Of a DNA stretch of 17,118 bases, positions 6,392 through 13,330 are shown one piece after another. Positions within the stretch are counted from its first letter, which is position 1, and each line of letters opens with the position of its first letter. A model generated the notes under the pieces. That model was given only the letters and a program-made list of their open reading frames with translations, ran no database searches and was not told where the DNA came from. Where the stretch lies: positions 22,977-40,094 of the forward strand of contig DBPP01000031.1 in assembly GCA_002305575.1 (NCBI GenBank), read 5' to 3'. Both the position numbers and the translations under genes were made by a program. Source of the DNA: Ruminococcaceae bacterium UBA1417 (GTDB lineage Bacteria; Bacillota; Clostridia; Oscillospirales; Acutalibacteraceae).

Positions 6392-8017
6392 ATGGATACA
6401 CGCATTCTGCATGCCGAACAGGCATATGATATAGAAATTGCAGGCGGGATCCTGCGTGCGGGGGGCCTCGTCGCAATCCCGACGGAGACGGTCTATGGCC
6501 TCGCGGGCAACGCGCTTGACCCGGCGGTTTCAGCCCGGATCTACCGGGTGAAGGGGCGGCCGTCCGATAACCCGCTGATCGTGCACATCAGCGCGATGGA
6601 GGAGCTTTTGCCGCTGGTGGAATCGGTGCCCGAAGCGGCCAAAAAGCTTGCCGCGGCCTTCTGGCCGGGGCCGCTGACGATCATCATGAAAAAATCGAAT
6701 CTGGTGCCGAAGGAGACGACCGGCGGACTCGAGACCGTGGCGGTGCGCATGCCGTCGCATCCGGCGGCGCGCGCGATTATCCGTGCGGCCGGCGTGCCGC
6801 TTGCGGCGCCGTCGGCCAATTTGTCGGGCCTGCCGAGCCCTTCGGCCTTTGAGCACGTCTGCGACGATCTCATGGGCCGCGTCGAGGCGATTGTCGATGG
6901 CGGCGACTGCGCCGTGGGGGTGGAATCCACGGTGATCACCGTGGTGGGCGCCGTACCGCGCGTGTTGCGGCCGGGCGGCGTTTCGGTGGAGCAGCTGCGC
7001 GCGGTGCTCGGCGAAGTGGAGGTCGATCCGGCAGTGCTCGAAAAGCCGGCTGAGAATGCACGCGTCGCATCGCCCGGCATGAAATACAAGCATTACGCGC
7101 CGAAGGCAGAAATCACGATTGTGGACGCATCCCTTGAAGTTTATGCCCGTTTTGTCAACGCGCATCCGGAATCTGTTGCGCTGTGTTTCCACGGTGAGGA
7201 AGACCTTTTGCGGGTGCGCGCCGTGCCGTTCGGCCGGGCCGAGGACGCGCTTTCGCAGGCTCACGACCTTTTTGCGGCGCTGCACACGCTCGACGCGATC
7301 GGCGCGAAAACCGTTTATGCGCGGATGCCGCGGAAAAACGGCGTCGGCCTCGCCGTGTACAACCGGTTGATCCGCGCGGCGGCGTTCCGCGTGCTCGTGC
7401 CGGAGGACGTGTGGGTCGTCGGGCTTACCGGGCAGACCGGCGCGGGAAAATCGACGGTTTCCGCGCGGCTTGCAGCGCGCGGCTGCGCGGTGATCGACTG
7501 CGACCAAGTGACGCGGGATCCTGCGCTCTACAGCGGCGATTGCCTAAAGGCATTGCAAAAGGCCTTTGGACGTGATATTATGAAGCCGGATGGAACGCTG
7601 GACCGGCGTCTGCTCGCCAACCGCGCCTTTGCAGATGCGGATTCCACGCAGACGCTGAACCGCATCACCCATCCCGTGATTTTGGATCGGCTGCGCGCCG
7701 CTATTGCCGAATGCGCGGCGGCGGGCGCGCGGGTGATCGTGCTCGATGCGCCCACGCTGTTTGAGGCCGGCGCCGAGCGCCTTTGCCGCCGCATTGTTTC
7801 GGTTCTTGCGGACCGTGCGGTGCGCCGGGCACGCATCCTACAACGCGACGGGATTACGCCTCAGGAGGCGGAGCGCCGGATGGGGGCGCAACAGACGGAC
7901 GATTTTTATGCCGAGCGCTCGGATTATGTGCTGGACAATACAGTGGGCGTGACGGATGCGGAGATTGACGAAATGCTCGCAGCGTTTGGCTGCGTGAAGC
8001 AGGGAGACGGATTTTGA
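6392..8017 (+). CDS. Fused threonylcarbamoyl-AMP synthase (Sua5/YwlC) and dephospho-CoA kinase (CoaE)
   Basis: A single 541-aa frame carries two complete enzymes. Residues 1-340 are Sua5: the YrdC domain with IPTETVYGLAGNA (29-41), KGRPSDNPLIVH (54-65) and PSANLSG, then the linker motif SPGMKYKHYAPKA (227-239) and the C-terminal Sua5 domain ending NGVGLAVYNRLIRAA. It makes threonylcarbamoyl-AMP from Thr, bicarbonate and ATP for t6A37 of ANN-reading tRNAs. Residues 341-541 are CoaE: P-loop GLTGQTGAGKST (344-355), IDCDQVTR (368-375) and RILQRDGI. It phosphorylates dephospho-CoA to CoA. Essentially no linker separates them and no in-frame Met lies at the join. A GTG at 7409 has GGAGG only 2 nt upstream. 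The stop overlaps the next gene's TTG start. Both halves appear catalytically intact. The fusion is seen in sequence; a joint role is only inferred. Confidence 0.93.
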   Translation: MDTRILHAEQAYDIEIAGGILRAGGLVAIPTETVYGLAGNALDPAVSARIYRVKGRPSDNPLIVHISAMEELLPLVESVPEAAKKLAAAFWPGPLTIIMKKSNLVPKETTGGLETVAVRMPSHPAARAIIRAAGVPLAAPSANLSGLPSPSAFEHVCDDLMGRVEAIVDGGDCAVGVESTVITVVGAVPRVLRPGGVSVEQLRAVLGEVEVDPAVLEKPAENARVASPGMKYKHYAPKAEITIVDASLEVYARFVNAHPESVALCFHGEEDLLRVRAVPFGRAEDALSQAHDLFAALHTLDAIGAKTVYARMPRKNGVGLAVYNRLIRAAAFRVLVPEDVWVVGLTGQTGAGKSTVSARLAARGCAVIDCDQVTRDPALYSGDCLKALQKAFGRDIMKPDGTLDRRLLANRAFADADSTQTLNRITHPVILDRLRAAIAECAAAGARVIVLDAPTLFEAGAERLCRRIVSVLADRAVRRARILQRDGITPQEAERRMGAQQTDDFYAERSDYVLDNTVGVTDAEIDEMLAAFGCVKQGDGF

Positions 8018-8607
8018 GAAAATATCGAAAGCGGAGACGCAGATGGCCGGCGGTGCTTTTAACGGCCGCTCTGCTCGTGGGGTTTGTAATTTTTGCGCTC
8101 TATAGCGTGCAGCCGGACGTGCGCCAGCTCAGCTATCCGCGCAAGTATGAATCGATCGTGCAAGCGCAAGCCGCGGCGTATGAGCTGGAGGAAAGCCTCG
8201 TCTATGCGGTGATCAAGGCCGAAAGCAATTTTGATCCGCAGGCGGAGTCGTCGGCCGGTGCGATCGGTCTGATGCAGATGATGCCGGAGACGTTCTACTG
8301 GATGCAGACGCATGTGGGAGAGACGTACGATGTGTCGGCCTTGTATGAGCCGGAGGTGAGCATCCGGTTTGGGTGCGCGCTTTTGCGGCTTCTGCTCAGC
8401 GAGTACGGCGACCTGACCGTGGCGCTCTGCGCCTACAATGCCGGCATGGGCAATGTTGCCTCGTGGCTTTCGAACAGCGCGTATTCCGACGACGGGAAAA
8501 CCCTGAAGGCGATTCCCTTCGGCGAAACCGATGCGTATGTGGAGAAGGTCCTTGCATATAAAGAGACATACGAAGAAATTTATTACGGGGGAATGGAAAA
8601 TGTCTAA
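8014..8607 (+). CDS. Membrane-anchored lytic transglycosylase (SLT domain)
   Basis: Cleaves the MurNAc-GlcNAc bond of peptidoglycan outside the membrane. The 197-aa protein has a very basic N-terminus (RKYRKRRRRW), one hydrophobic anchor at about 13-30, then a family-1 SLT domain: VYAVIKAESNFDP with catalytic Glu70, SSAGAIGLMQMMPETF, and ALCAYNAGMGNVASWL. The start is TTG, overlapping the preceding TGA as TTGA, with GGGAGA 6 nt upstream, so translation is coupled to Sua5-CoaE. Its end overlaps the aminopeptidase start by 8 bp. A CoaE then SLT order is, as I recall, frequent in Clostridia; the reason is unknown. Confidence 0.93.
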   Translation: MRKYRKRRRRWPAVLLTAALLVGFVIFALYSVQPDVRQLSYPRKYESIVQAQAAAYELEESLVYAVIKAESNFDPQAESSAGAIGLMQMMPETFYWMQTHVGETYDVSALYEPEVSIRFGCALLRLLLSEYGDLTVALCAYNAGMGNVASWLSNSAYSDDGKTLKAIPFGETDAYVEKVLAYKETYEEIYYGGMENV

Positions 8608-10012
8608 AAAGAATGCGGAAACGTCCGCAAAAGCGCTGCGTGAAGCGCTCCTCAATACGCGCAGAAACGGCTTTTTCAAAGTATCGGAAGAGAAAATTGA
8701 AAAGGCGGATCGATTCTGCGAGGGGTATAAAGCGTTTCTCAACACGGCGAAGACGGAGCGCGAGTCCGTGCAGTACGCGGTGAAGGCCGCGGAGAAGCAC
8801 GGCTTTGTGCCGTTTGATCCGGCGCACAAATATGCGGCCGGCGACAAGGTGTATTACAACAACCGCGGCAAAGCCATTTGCCTGGCGGTGATCGGCAAGG
8901 AAGGCTGCAAAAACGGCGTGCGCATTGCTGCTGCGCACATCGATAACCCGCGTCTCGATCTCAAGCCGATTCCGCTTTATGAATCGAGTGAAATGGCGTA
9001 CCTCAAGACGCACTATTACGGCGGCATCAAAAAGTATCAGTGGACGGCGATCCCGCTCGCGATGCACGGCGTGATCGTCAAGCGCGACGGCACATGCGTC
9101 GAGGTGTGCGTCGGTGAAGAGCCGGGCGACCCGCAGTTCACGATCACGGATATCCTGCCGCATCTGGGCGCTGATCAGGCGCAGAAGACGCTCGGCAATG
9201 CGTTTACAGGCGAGGACCTCAATATTCTGGTCGGCAGCCGTCCGGTGCGCGACGAGGAGGCAAAGGATGTTTATAAGCTGAATGTCATGCGCCTGCTGCA
9301 TGAAAAATACGGCGTTGTGGAGGCGGACCTCATTTCTGCCGAGATTGAATTTGTTCCCGCCTTCAAAGCGGTGGATATCGGCTTTGATCGCAGCTTGATC
9401 GGTGCGTATGGGCATGACGACCGCGTCTGCGCGTACCCGGCGCTGGAGGCGATTCTTGCCTGCAAGAACCCGGTGCAGACCGTTGTGGCTGTGCTTGCGG
9501 ATAAGGAAGAGATCGGCAGCGACGGCAACACCGGACTCAATTCCGAGTTTATGCGCTATTTTATCGCCGATCTTGCGGAGGCGGAGGGCGAAGTGCCGCG
9601 TCACGTGCTTTCCAAATCCACCTGTATTTCCGCGGACGTTACCGCCGCGTACGACCCGCACTATGCGTCGGCGTATGAGGCGCAGAATTCCTGCTACGTC
9701 AACGGCGGTCTCGGCGTCTCGAAGTACACGGGCGCGAGGGGAAAGGGCGGTACGAACGACGCGAACGCGGAATTTGTCGGCCATATCCGCCGCGTGTTCG
9801 ATGACGCCGAGGTTCTGTGGCAGATCGGCGAGCTCGGCAAGGTGGACCAGGGCGGCGGTGGCACCGTCGCGAAGTTCATCGCCAAACTCAATGTCGATGT
9901 GGTGGATGTCGGCGTTCCGGTGCTTTCCATGCATGCGCCGTTTGAGGTGGTCTCGAAGCTGGACGTCTACATGGCGTACAAGGGCTTCAAGGCGTTTTTT
10001 GAAGAGAAGTAA
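8600..10012 (+). CDS. M18 family zinc aminopeptidase
   Basis: Cytoplasmic metallo-aminopeptidase of the M18 (aspartyl aminopeptidase / aminopeptidase I) family, 470 aa, the usual clostridial length. The metal and catalytic motifs are AAHIDNPRLDLKP with His113 and Asp115, GHDDRVCAYPAL with Asp273/Asp274, DKEEIGSDGNTGLNSEFM with Glu303/Glu304, ISADVTAAYDP with Asp346, and SMHAPFEVVSKLD with His445. It removes N-terminal residues from peptides and forms large assemblies in studied members. I chose the ATG at 8600 (MSKKNAETSAK), which overlaps the SLT stop and has GGGGGAATGG upstream; the frame extends back to 8531 only within the SLT gene. It is the last gene of the DUF951-prfA operon, ahead of a hairpin at 10018-10049. 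Confidence 0.94.
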   Translation: MSKKNAETSAKALREALLNTRRNGFFKVSEEKIEKADRFCEGYKAFLNTAKTERESVQYAVKAAEKHGFVPFDPAHKYAAGDKVYYNNRGKAICLAVIGKEGCKNGVRIAAAHIDNPRLDLKPIPLYESSEMAYLKTHYYGGIKKYQWTAIPLAMHGVIVKRDGTCVEVCVGEEPGDPQFTITDILPHLGADQAQKTLGNAFTGEDLNILVGSRPVRDEEAKDVYKLNVMRLLHEKYGVVEADLISAEIEFVPAFKAVDIGFDRSLIGAYGHDDRVCAYPALEAILACKNPVQTVVAVLADKEEIGSDGNTGLNSEFMRYFIADLAEAEGEVPRHVLSKSTCISADVTAAYDPHYASAYEAQNSCYVNGGLGVSKYTGARGKGGTNDANAEFVGHIRRVFDDAEVLWQIGELGKVDQGGGGTVAKFIAKLNVDVVDVGVPVLSMHAPFEVVSKLDVYMAYKGFKAFFEEK

Positions 10013-10017
10013 CAGAC

Positions 10018-10049
10018 GGGCGGCAGAAGGCGCAGGCTTTCTGCCGCCC
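10018..10049 (+). terminator. Hairpin ending the prfA operon
   Basis: A perfect 11-bp stem GGGCGGCAGAA / TTCTGCCGCCC with a 10-nt loop lies 5 bp after the aminopeptidase stop. The tail TGCTATATTCC is T-poor, so termination may be incomplete and the serine hydrolase gene could receive readthrough. I see no clear promoter between this hairpin and that gene. Confidence 0.65.
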
Positions 10050-10113
10050 TGCTATATTCCAGAAAAAGCCGGGCATACTCGGAAATAGGCGAAAGCCAGA
10101 GAGGAGAAGAGCC

Positions 10114-11862
10114 ATGGATTTTAAGACGGTCAGACGTGCGGCGGAACTGCTTTCCCGTCTTTCGGGGCATAAACGGGAGGTGGCGGTGGTGCCGATGCGC
10201 GTGCAAAAGGCGCCTTTTCTGGCAGCAGACAGCGACGCACTGCCCCGTGCCACGCCGGAATCCGTGGGGATCAAGAGCGCGTATTTGCAGGCATTTTTGG
10301 AGCGGGCCGCGGCAGATCGCGAGGAGAACCTGCACAGTCTGACGGTTGTGCGGCACGGCAAGGTAATCGCCGCGTGCAGCTTTCCGCCGTTTGACCGAAC
10401 AGTCTGGCATGTGACGCATTCGCTGTGTAAAACGGTTACGGGCCTGTGTGTCGGTATCCTGATGGGCGACGGCCTGCTTTCGCCCGACGAGCGTGTGATC
10501 GATATTTTCCCGGAAAAAACTTCGCCGATGGCGCGGATCTGGTGGCGGGGACTCACCGTTCGACACCTGCTGAATATGACGAGCGGCGCTTCGGTCAACG
10601 AGCTGACGTCGGTCACGCAAACGGACTGGGTGCGGGCCTTTCTGGATTCCAAGCCGCAGTTTGAACCCGGCAGTGAATTCCAGTACAACAGCATGAATTC
10701 GTACATGCTTGCGGCGGCCATCTGTCGGAAAACGGGAAAAACGCTGACCGCGTTCCTTACGGAGCGGCTGTTCGGCCCGATGGGAATCCGGGATTTTCAC
10801 TGGGAAACGTGTCCGCTGGGAATTGAAAAGGGCGGCTGGGGGCTGTATCTGAAGCAGGAGGATATGGCAAAGCTCGGGCTGCTCGTTTTGCGGCGCGGCG
10901 TATGGGGCGATAAAACGCTCGTGCCGGCCGCTTACATCCGCGAGATGAGCCGCAAGCAGAGCGTACCGCCGCAGACGATGACTGATTACGGCTATGGCTG
11001 GCAGTGCTGGCTGTGGGCGCGCCCTGGTTCGATTCTGTTTAACGGCCTGTTCGGGCAGAATATCCTTGTCATCCCCGATCTGGATCTGGTGATCGCCTCC
11101 AATGCGGGTGGCAACCGCATGTTCGGGAAATCGTCGTACCTCTCGCTGTGTGAAGCGTATTTTGGTGCAGACGCACAGTTGCCCGAGACTTGCCCGCCGG
11201 ACGCGCGCGCTTTGCGGAGGCTGGAGAAGACGGTGCGGCGGCTGGAGGGAACGGCACGGGACGTGCGCTTTTCAAATGTGTTCGAAAGACGGAGGCAGAA
11301 CCGCCGAACGGCTACGCGCAATGCAGAGGTTGCGGGCCGGCGTTACCGGTTTGAACCCGGTGCTGCCCGGTTGCTGCCGCTTTTTGTGCAGTTGCTCGAA
11401 AACAATTATACGACAGGGATCAGTGGTATTCGCTTTTTGTGTAAAGATAATCAGCTTTACATTTCAATTGAAGAGGGCAAAGAGCAGAATACGCTGGCTG
11501 TCGGCTTTTCAGCGGCAGCGCGCGGTCGGGTACATGCCAATCGCGAGGAACAGCTCGTCGCTGTGCGCGGCGTCTGGACGGAGAACGAGGATGCAATTCC
11601 CGTGCTCAAGCTGGACATCGCATTCCTCGAGCAGGCGAGTACGCGGCACATCAAGCTGTTTTTTGAATCACCGGACACCGTGCGCATGCGGATTTCCGAG
11701 ACGCCCAGTAAGCAGGCGCTGCAGGAAGGTGCGGCAGTGCTCATGGGTTCGAGTCGCCTGTTCAGCGCATTTTCCGACGCTCTGGACGGCGGCAAGCGCA
11801 TGGAAGACTGGCTTTCCGACCTTGCAGAGCCGGAGTTGATCGGCAAGCTGGATCAAACATGA
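10114..11862 (+). CDS. CubicO/beta-lactamase-fold serine hydrolase with unrecognised C-terminal region
   Basis: 582-aa protein. Residues 50-350 or so have the class C beta-lactamase/CubicO (COG1680) fold: PRATPESVGIKSAYLQAFLE opening, catalytic SLCK (Ser103, Lys106), LTVRHLLNMTSG, the YxN motif YNS (191-193), and GYGWQCWLW with NGLFGQNILVIPDLDLVIAS where the third motif (HxG/KTG) normally lies. Residues 360-582 are charged and I do not recognise them. I see no signal peptide, so a cytoplasmic esterase, amidase or peptidase-like role is likelier than antibiotic hydrolysis; the substrate is unknown. GAGGAG precedes the ATG. The gene stands between two hairpins and is probably expressed alone or by readthrough. 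Confidence 0.88.
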   Translation: MDFKTVRRAAELLSRLSGHKREVAVVPMRVQKAPFLAADSDALPRATPESVGIKSAYLQAFLERAAADREENLHSLTVVRHGKVIAACSFPPFDRTVWHVTHSLCKTVTGLCVGILMGDGLLSPDERVIDIFPEKTSPMARIWWRGLTVRHLLNMTSGASVNELTSVTQTDWVRAFLDSKPQFEPGSEFQYNSMNSYMLAAAICRKTGKTLTAFLTERLFGPMGIRDFHWETCPLGIEKGGWGLYLKQEDMAKLGLLVLRRGVWGDKTLVPAAYIREMSRKQSVPPQTMTDYGYGWQCWLWARPGSILFNGLFGQNILVIPDLDLVIASNAGGNRMFGKSSYLSLCEAYFGADAQLPETCPPDARALRRLEKTVRRLEGTARDVRFSNVFERRRQNRRTATRNAEVAGRRYRFEPGAARLLPLFVQLLENNYTTGISGIRFLCKDNQLYISIEEGKEQNTLAVGFSAAARGRVHANREEQLVAVRGVWTENEDAIPVLKLDIAFLEQASTRHIKLFFESPDTVRMRISETPSKQALQEGAAVLMGSSRLFSAFSDALDGGKRMEDWLSDLAEPELIGKLDQT

Positions 11863-11895
11863 AAAAAGCGTCTGCCCAATCCGGCAGGCGCTTTT
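11863..11895 (+). terminator. Bidirectional terminator between the serine hydrolase and tudS-like genes
   Basis: AAAAGCGtCTGCC, loop CAATCC, GGCAGgCGCTTTT: A-rich on the left and T-rich on the right, so it can work on both strands. It directly follows the serine hydrolase stop and lies 17 bp beyond the 3' end of the convergent DUF523 gene. Confidence 0.9.
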
Positions 11896-11911
11896 GTAAT
11901 GGTAAGTCCCT

Positions 11912-12346
11912 TTACAGCTGGATCTTGTCCAGTTCCTCTTCGGTGTATACGGGAATGCCGTTTTGCAGCAGTAGGGCGGCGGTCACGCCGTTTCCGGGGA
12001 TCTTATTGCCCGAGAATGTGCCGTCGTAGATCAGCCCTTTTCCGCAGGAGGGGCTTTTCGCCTTGAGAATCGCAAAATCCACGCGGTTGAGTTTGGCGAG
12101 ATGCAGCGCCATCTCCGCGCCTTTGCGGTAAGCGTCGGTGACGTCGCGCCCGACGTTCGAGACGACCTTGTCGCCGACAATTTCCGAAGGGGCGCGCGGT
12201 GTTTCCAGACCGCCCATCTGCTCCGGGCATACGCCGAGCAGGACGTGGTCTTTCGCCAGCGCGAGGATCCGCTTGTTTTTGCAGTCGTCGCCTTTGTAGC
12301 GGCAGGCGCAGCCCAGCAGGCAGTTGCTTACGAGAATCACAGCCAT
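11912..12346 (-). CDS. DUF523 / TudS-type protein, probable thiouracil desulfurase
   Basis: 144-aa single-domain DUF523 (YbbK-like) protein. It shows the three conserved cysteine motifs SNCLLGCACRYKG (Cys9), GVCPEQMGG (Cys40) and KSPSCGKG (Cys101), plus GLETPRAPSEI. In characterised TudS members three such cysteines hold a [4Fe-4S] cluster whose free iron removes sulfur from 2-thiouracil to give uracil. Extra cysteines at 13, 15 and 22 are also present. The promoter at 12383-12411 is back to back with that of upp. Sharing a regulatory region with uracil phosphoribosyltransferase, with a uracil permease next, strongly supports a pyrimidine role. The ribosome site AAGTGG is modest. Family assignment is firm; substrate is inferred from family and context. 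Confidence 0.88.
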   Translation of the reverse strand: MAVILVSNCLLGCACRYKGDDCKNKRILALAKDHVLLGVCPEQMGGLETPRAPSEIVGDKVVSNVGRDVTDAYRKGAEMALHLAKLNRVDFAILKAKSPSCGKGLIYDGTFSGNKIPGNGVTAALLLQNGIPVYTEEELDKIQL

Positions 12347-12382
12347 GGTTTTCCACTTCTTTCTTCACGTGTTGTTAAAAGG

Positions 12383-12411
12383 ATTGTAGCATGTCTGATT
12401 TTCATCGTCAA
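12383..12411 (-). promoter_or_regulatory. Sigma-A promoter of the DUF523/TudS-like gene
   Basis: Minus strand: -35 TTGACG (12411-12406), a 17-bp spacer, -10 TACAAT (12388-12383). The predicted leader is about 30 nt. Confidence 0.87.
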
Positions 12412-12416
12412 GCCGA

Positions 12417-12445
12417 TTGCACATGCGCGCGAATTGTGTTATCAT
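12417..12445 (+). promoter_or_regulatory. Sigma-A promoter of upp
   Basis: TTGCAC (12417-12422), a 17-bp spacer and TATCAT (12440-12445). Its -35 lies only 5 bp from the -35 of the divergent DUF523 gene, so one bound factor could control both. The leader, about 35 nt, is too short for a PyrR attenuator. Confidence 0.8.
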
Positions 12446-12486
12446 GAAGAAAATTGCGCGTCCAATGGCGAGAAATGGTGGTTATT

Positions 12487-13155
12487 ATGGAAAAATATCT
12501 TTCAAATCTGACGGTTTTTACGCATCCGCTGATCCGGCATAAGGTCAGCCATCTGTGCGATGTGCATACGGGGTCGAAGGAATTCAGCGAGCTGGTCAAG
12601 GAACTGGCTATGCTGATGGGGTATGAAGCGCTTAAGGACCTGAACATGAAAGAGGTTGAAATCCAGGCGCCGCTGCAGAAAATCGTGACGCCGGTGCTGG
12701 CTGAGGATTTTACGATCGTCCCCATCTTGCGGGCGGGGCTCGGCATGGTAGAGGGGCTGCGCGCCCTCTCGCCGACGGCGAAGGTGGGGCACATTGGCCT
12801 GTACCGCGACGAAAAGACGCTTCTGCCGCAGACGTATTACTTTAAGCTGCCGGTCGATGCGGAAAAAGGTCCGGTGATTGTGGTGGATCCGGCGCTGGCC
12901 ACCGGCGGCAGCGCCGATGCGGCGATCCAGTTTGTGAAGGAATCAGGCTGCAAAAACATCAAACTGATGTGCATTTTCGCATCCGAGGTCGGTGTAAAGC
13001 TGCTTTATGAAAAGCATCCGGACGTTGCGGTGTATGCGGCGAATTATGCGCCCGGACCGCTCAGCCCGCAGGGGTACATCTACACGGCGGCCGGAGACGC
13101 GGGTGACCGGCTGTTTGGCACGGTCAGCTACAAGCCGCAGGCGATCAAAGAATAA
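12487..13155 (+). CDS. upp: Uracil phosphoribosyltransferase
   Basis: Converts uracil and PRPP to UMP in the pyrimidine salvage pathway. The 222-aa protein has the UPRTase hallmarks TVPILRAG-like TIVPILRAGLGMVEG, GLYRDEKTLLPQTYY, the PRPP loop DPALATGGSA (134-143) and the C-terminal GDAGDRLFGT. The uracil-contact segment normally written GYIVPGLGDAGDR reads GYIYTAAGDAGDR (196-208), a replacement of Pro-Gly-Leu by Thr-Ala-Ala. I chose the ATG at 12487 (MEKYLSNLTVFTHPLIRHKV), where homologues begin; an in-frame ATG at 12475 is possible but lacks a good ribosome site. It is divergent from the TudS-like gene and followed by a terminator and then uraA. Confidence 0.95.
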   Translation: MEKYLSNLTVFTHPLIRHKVSHLCDVHTGSKEFSELVKELAMLMGYEALKDLNMKEVEIQAPLQKIVTPVLAEDFTIVPILRAGLGMVEGLRALSPTAKVGHIGLYRDEKTLLPQTYYFKLPVDAEKGPVIVVDPALATGGSADAAIQFVKESGCKNIKLMCIFASEVGVKLLYEKHPDVAVYAANYAPGPLSPQGYIYTAAGDAGDRLFGTVSYKPQAIKE

Positions 13156-13197
13156 GCTGGAATAAGCTGTAAATAAGCGGTGGAAACCGCAGAACAC

Positions 13198-13236
13198 ATG
13201 GGCTCTCGGGCGGATTTTTGCCGGAGAGCCCATTTT
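13198..13236 (+). terminator. Rho-independent terminator of upp
   Basis: ATGGGCTCTC and GAGAGCCCAT enclose an inner GGC/GCC pair and a T-rich loop, followed by a T tract (TTTT). It lies 43 bp after the stop and separates upp from uraA. Confidence 0.9.
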
Positions 13237-13270
13237 GTGCACAATTCGTTCATGAATTCGACATAGTTCG

Positions 13271-13299
13271 TTGACTTTTCGAACCCCCTGTGGTAGAAT
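13271..13299 (+). promoter_or_regulatory. Sigma-A promoter of uraA
   Basis: TTGACT (13271-13276), a 17-bp spacer and TAGAAT (13294-13299). The leader of about 25 nt leaves no room for a purine or PyrR-type leader element. Confidence 0.87.
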
Positions 13300-13330
13300 A
13301 CCGGAGATAAAAGTAAGGGAGAGATAAAAT

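Noticed and set aside
5237..6412. 391-aa minus-strand open frame opposite prfA
   Set aside because: Antisense frame of a fully conserved RF1 gene, with no ribosome site and no recognisable domain. The same holds for the long antisense frames opposite Sua5-CoaE, the M18 gene and uraA.
13240..13330. PyrR attenuator or purine riboswitch ahead of uraA
   Set aside because: The leader after the predicted start is about 25 nt and contains no terminator or conserved aptamer sequence.
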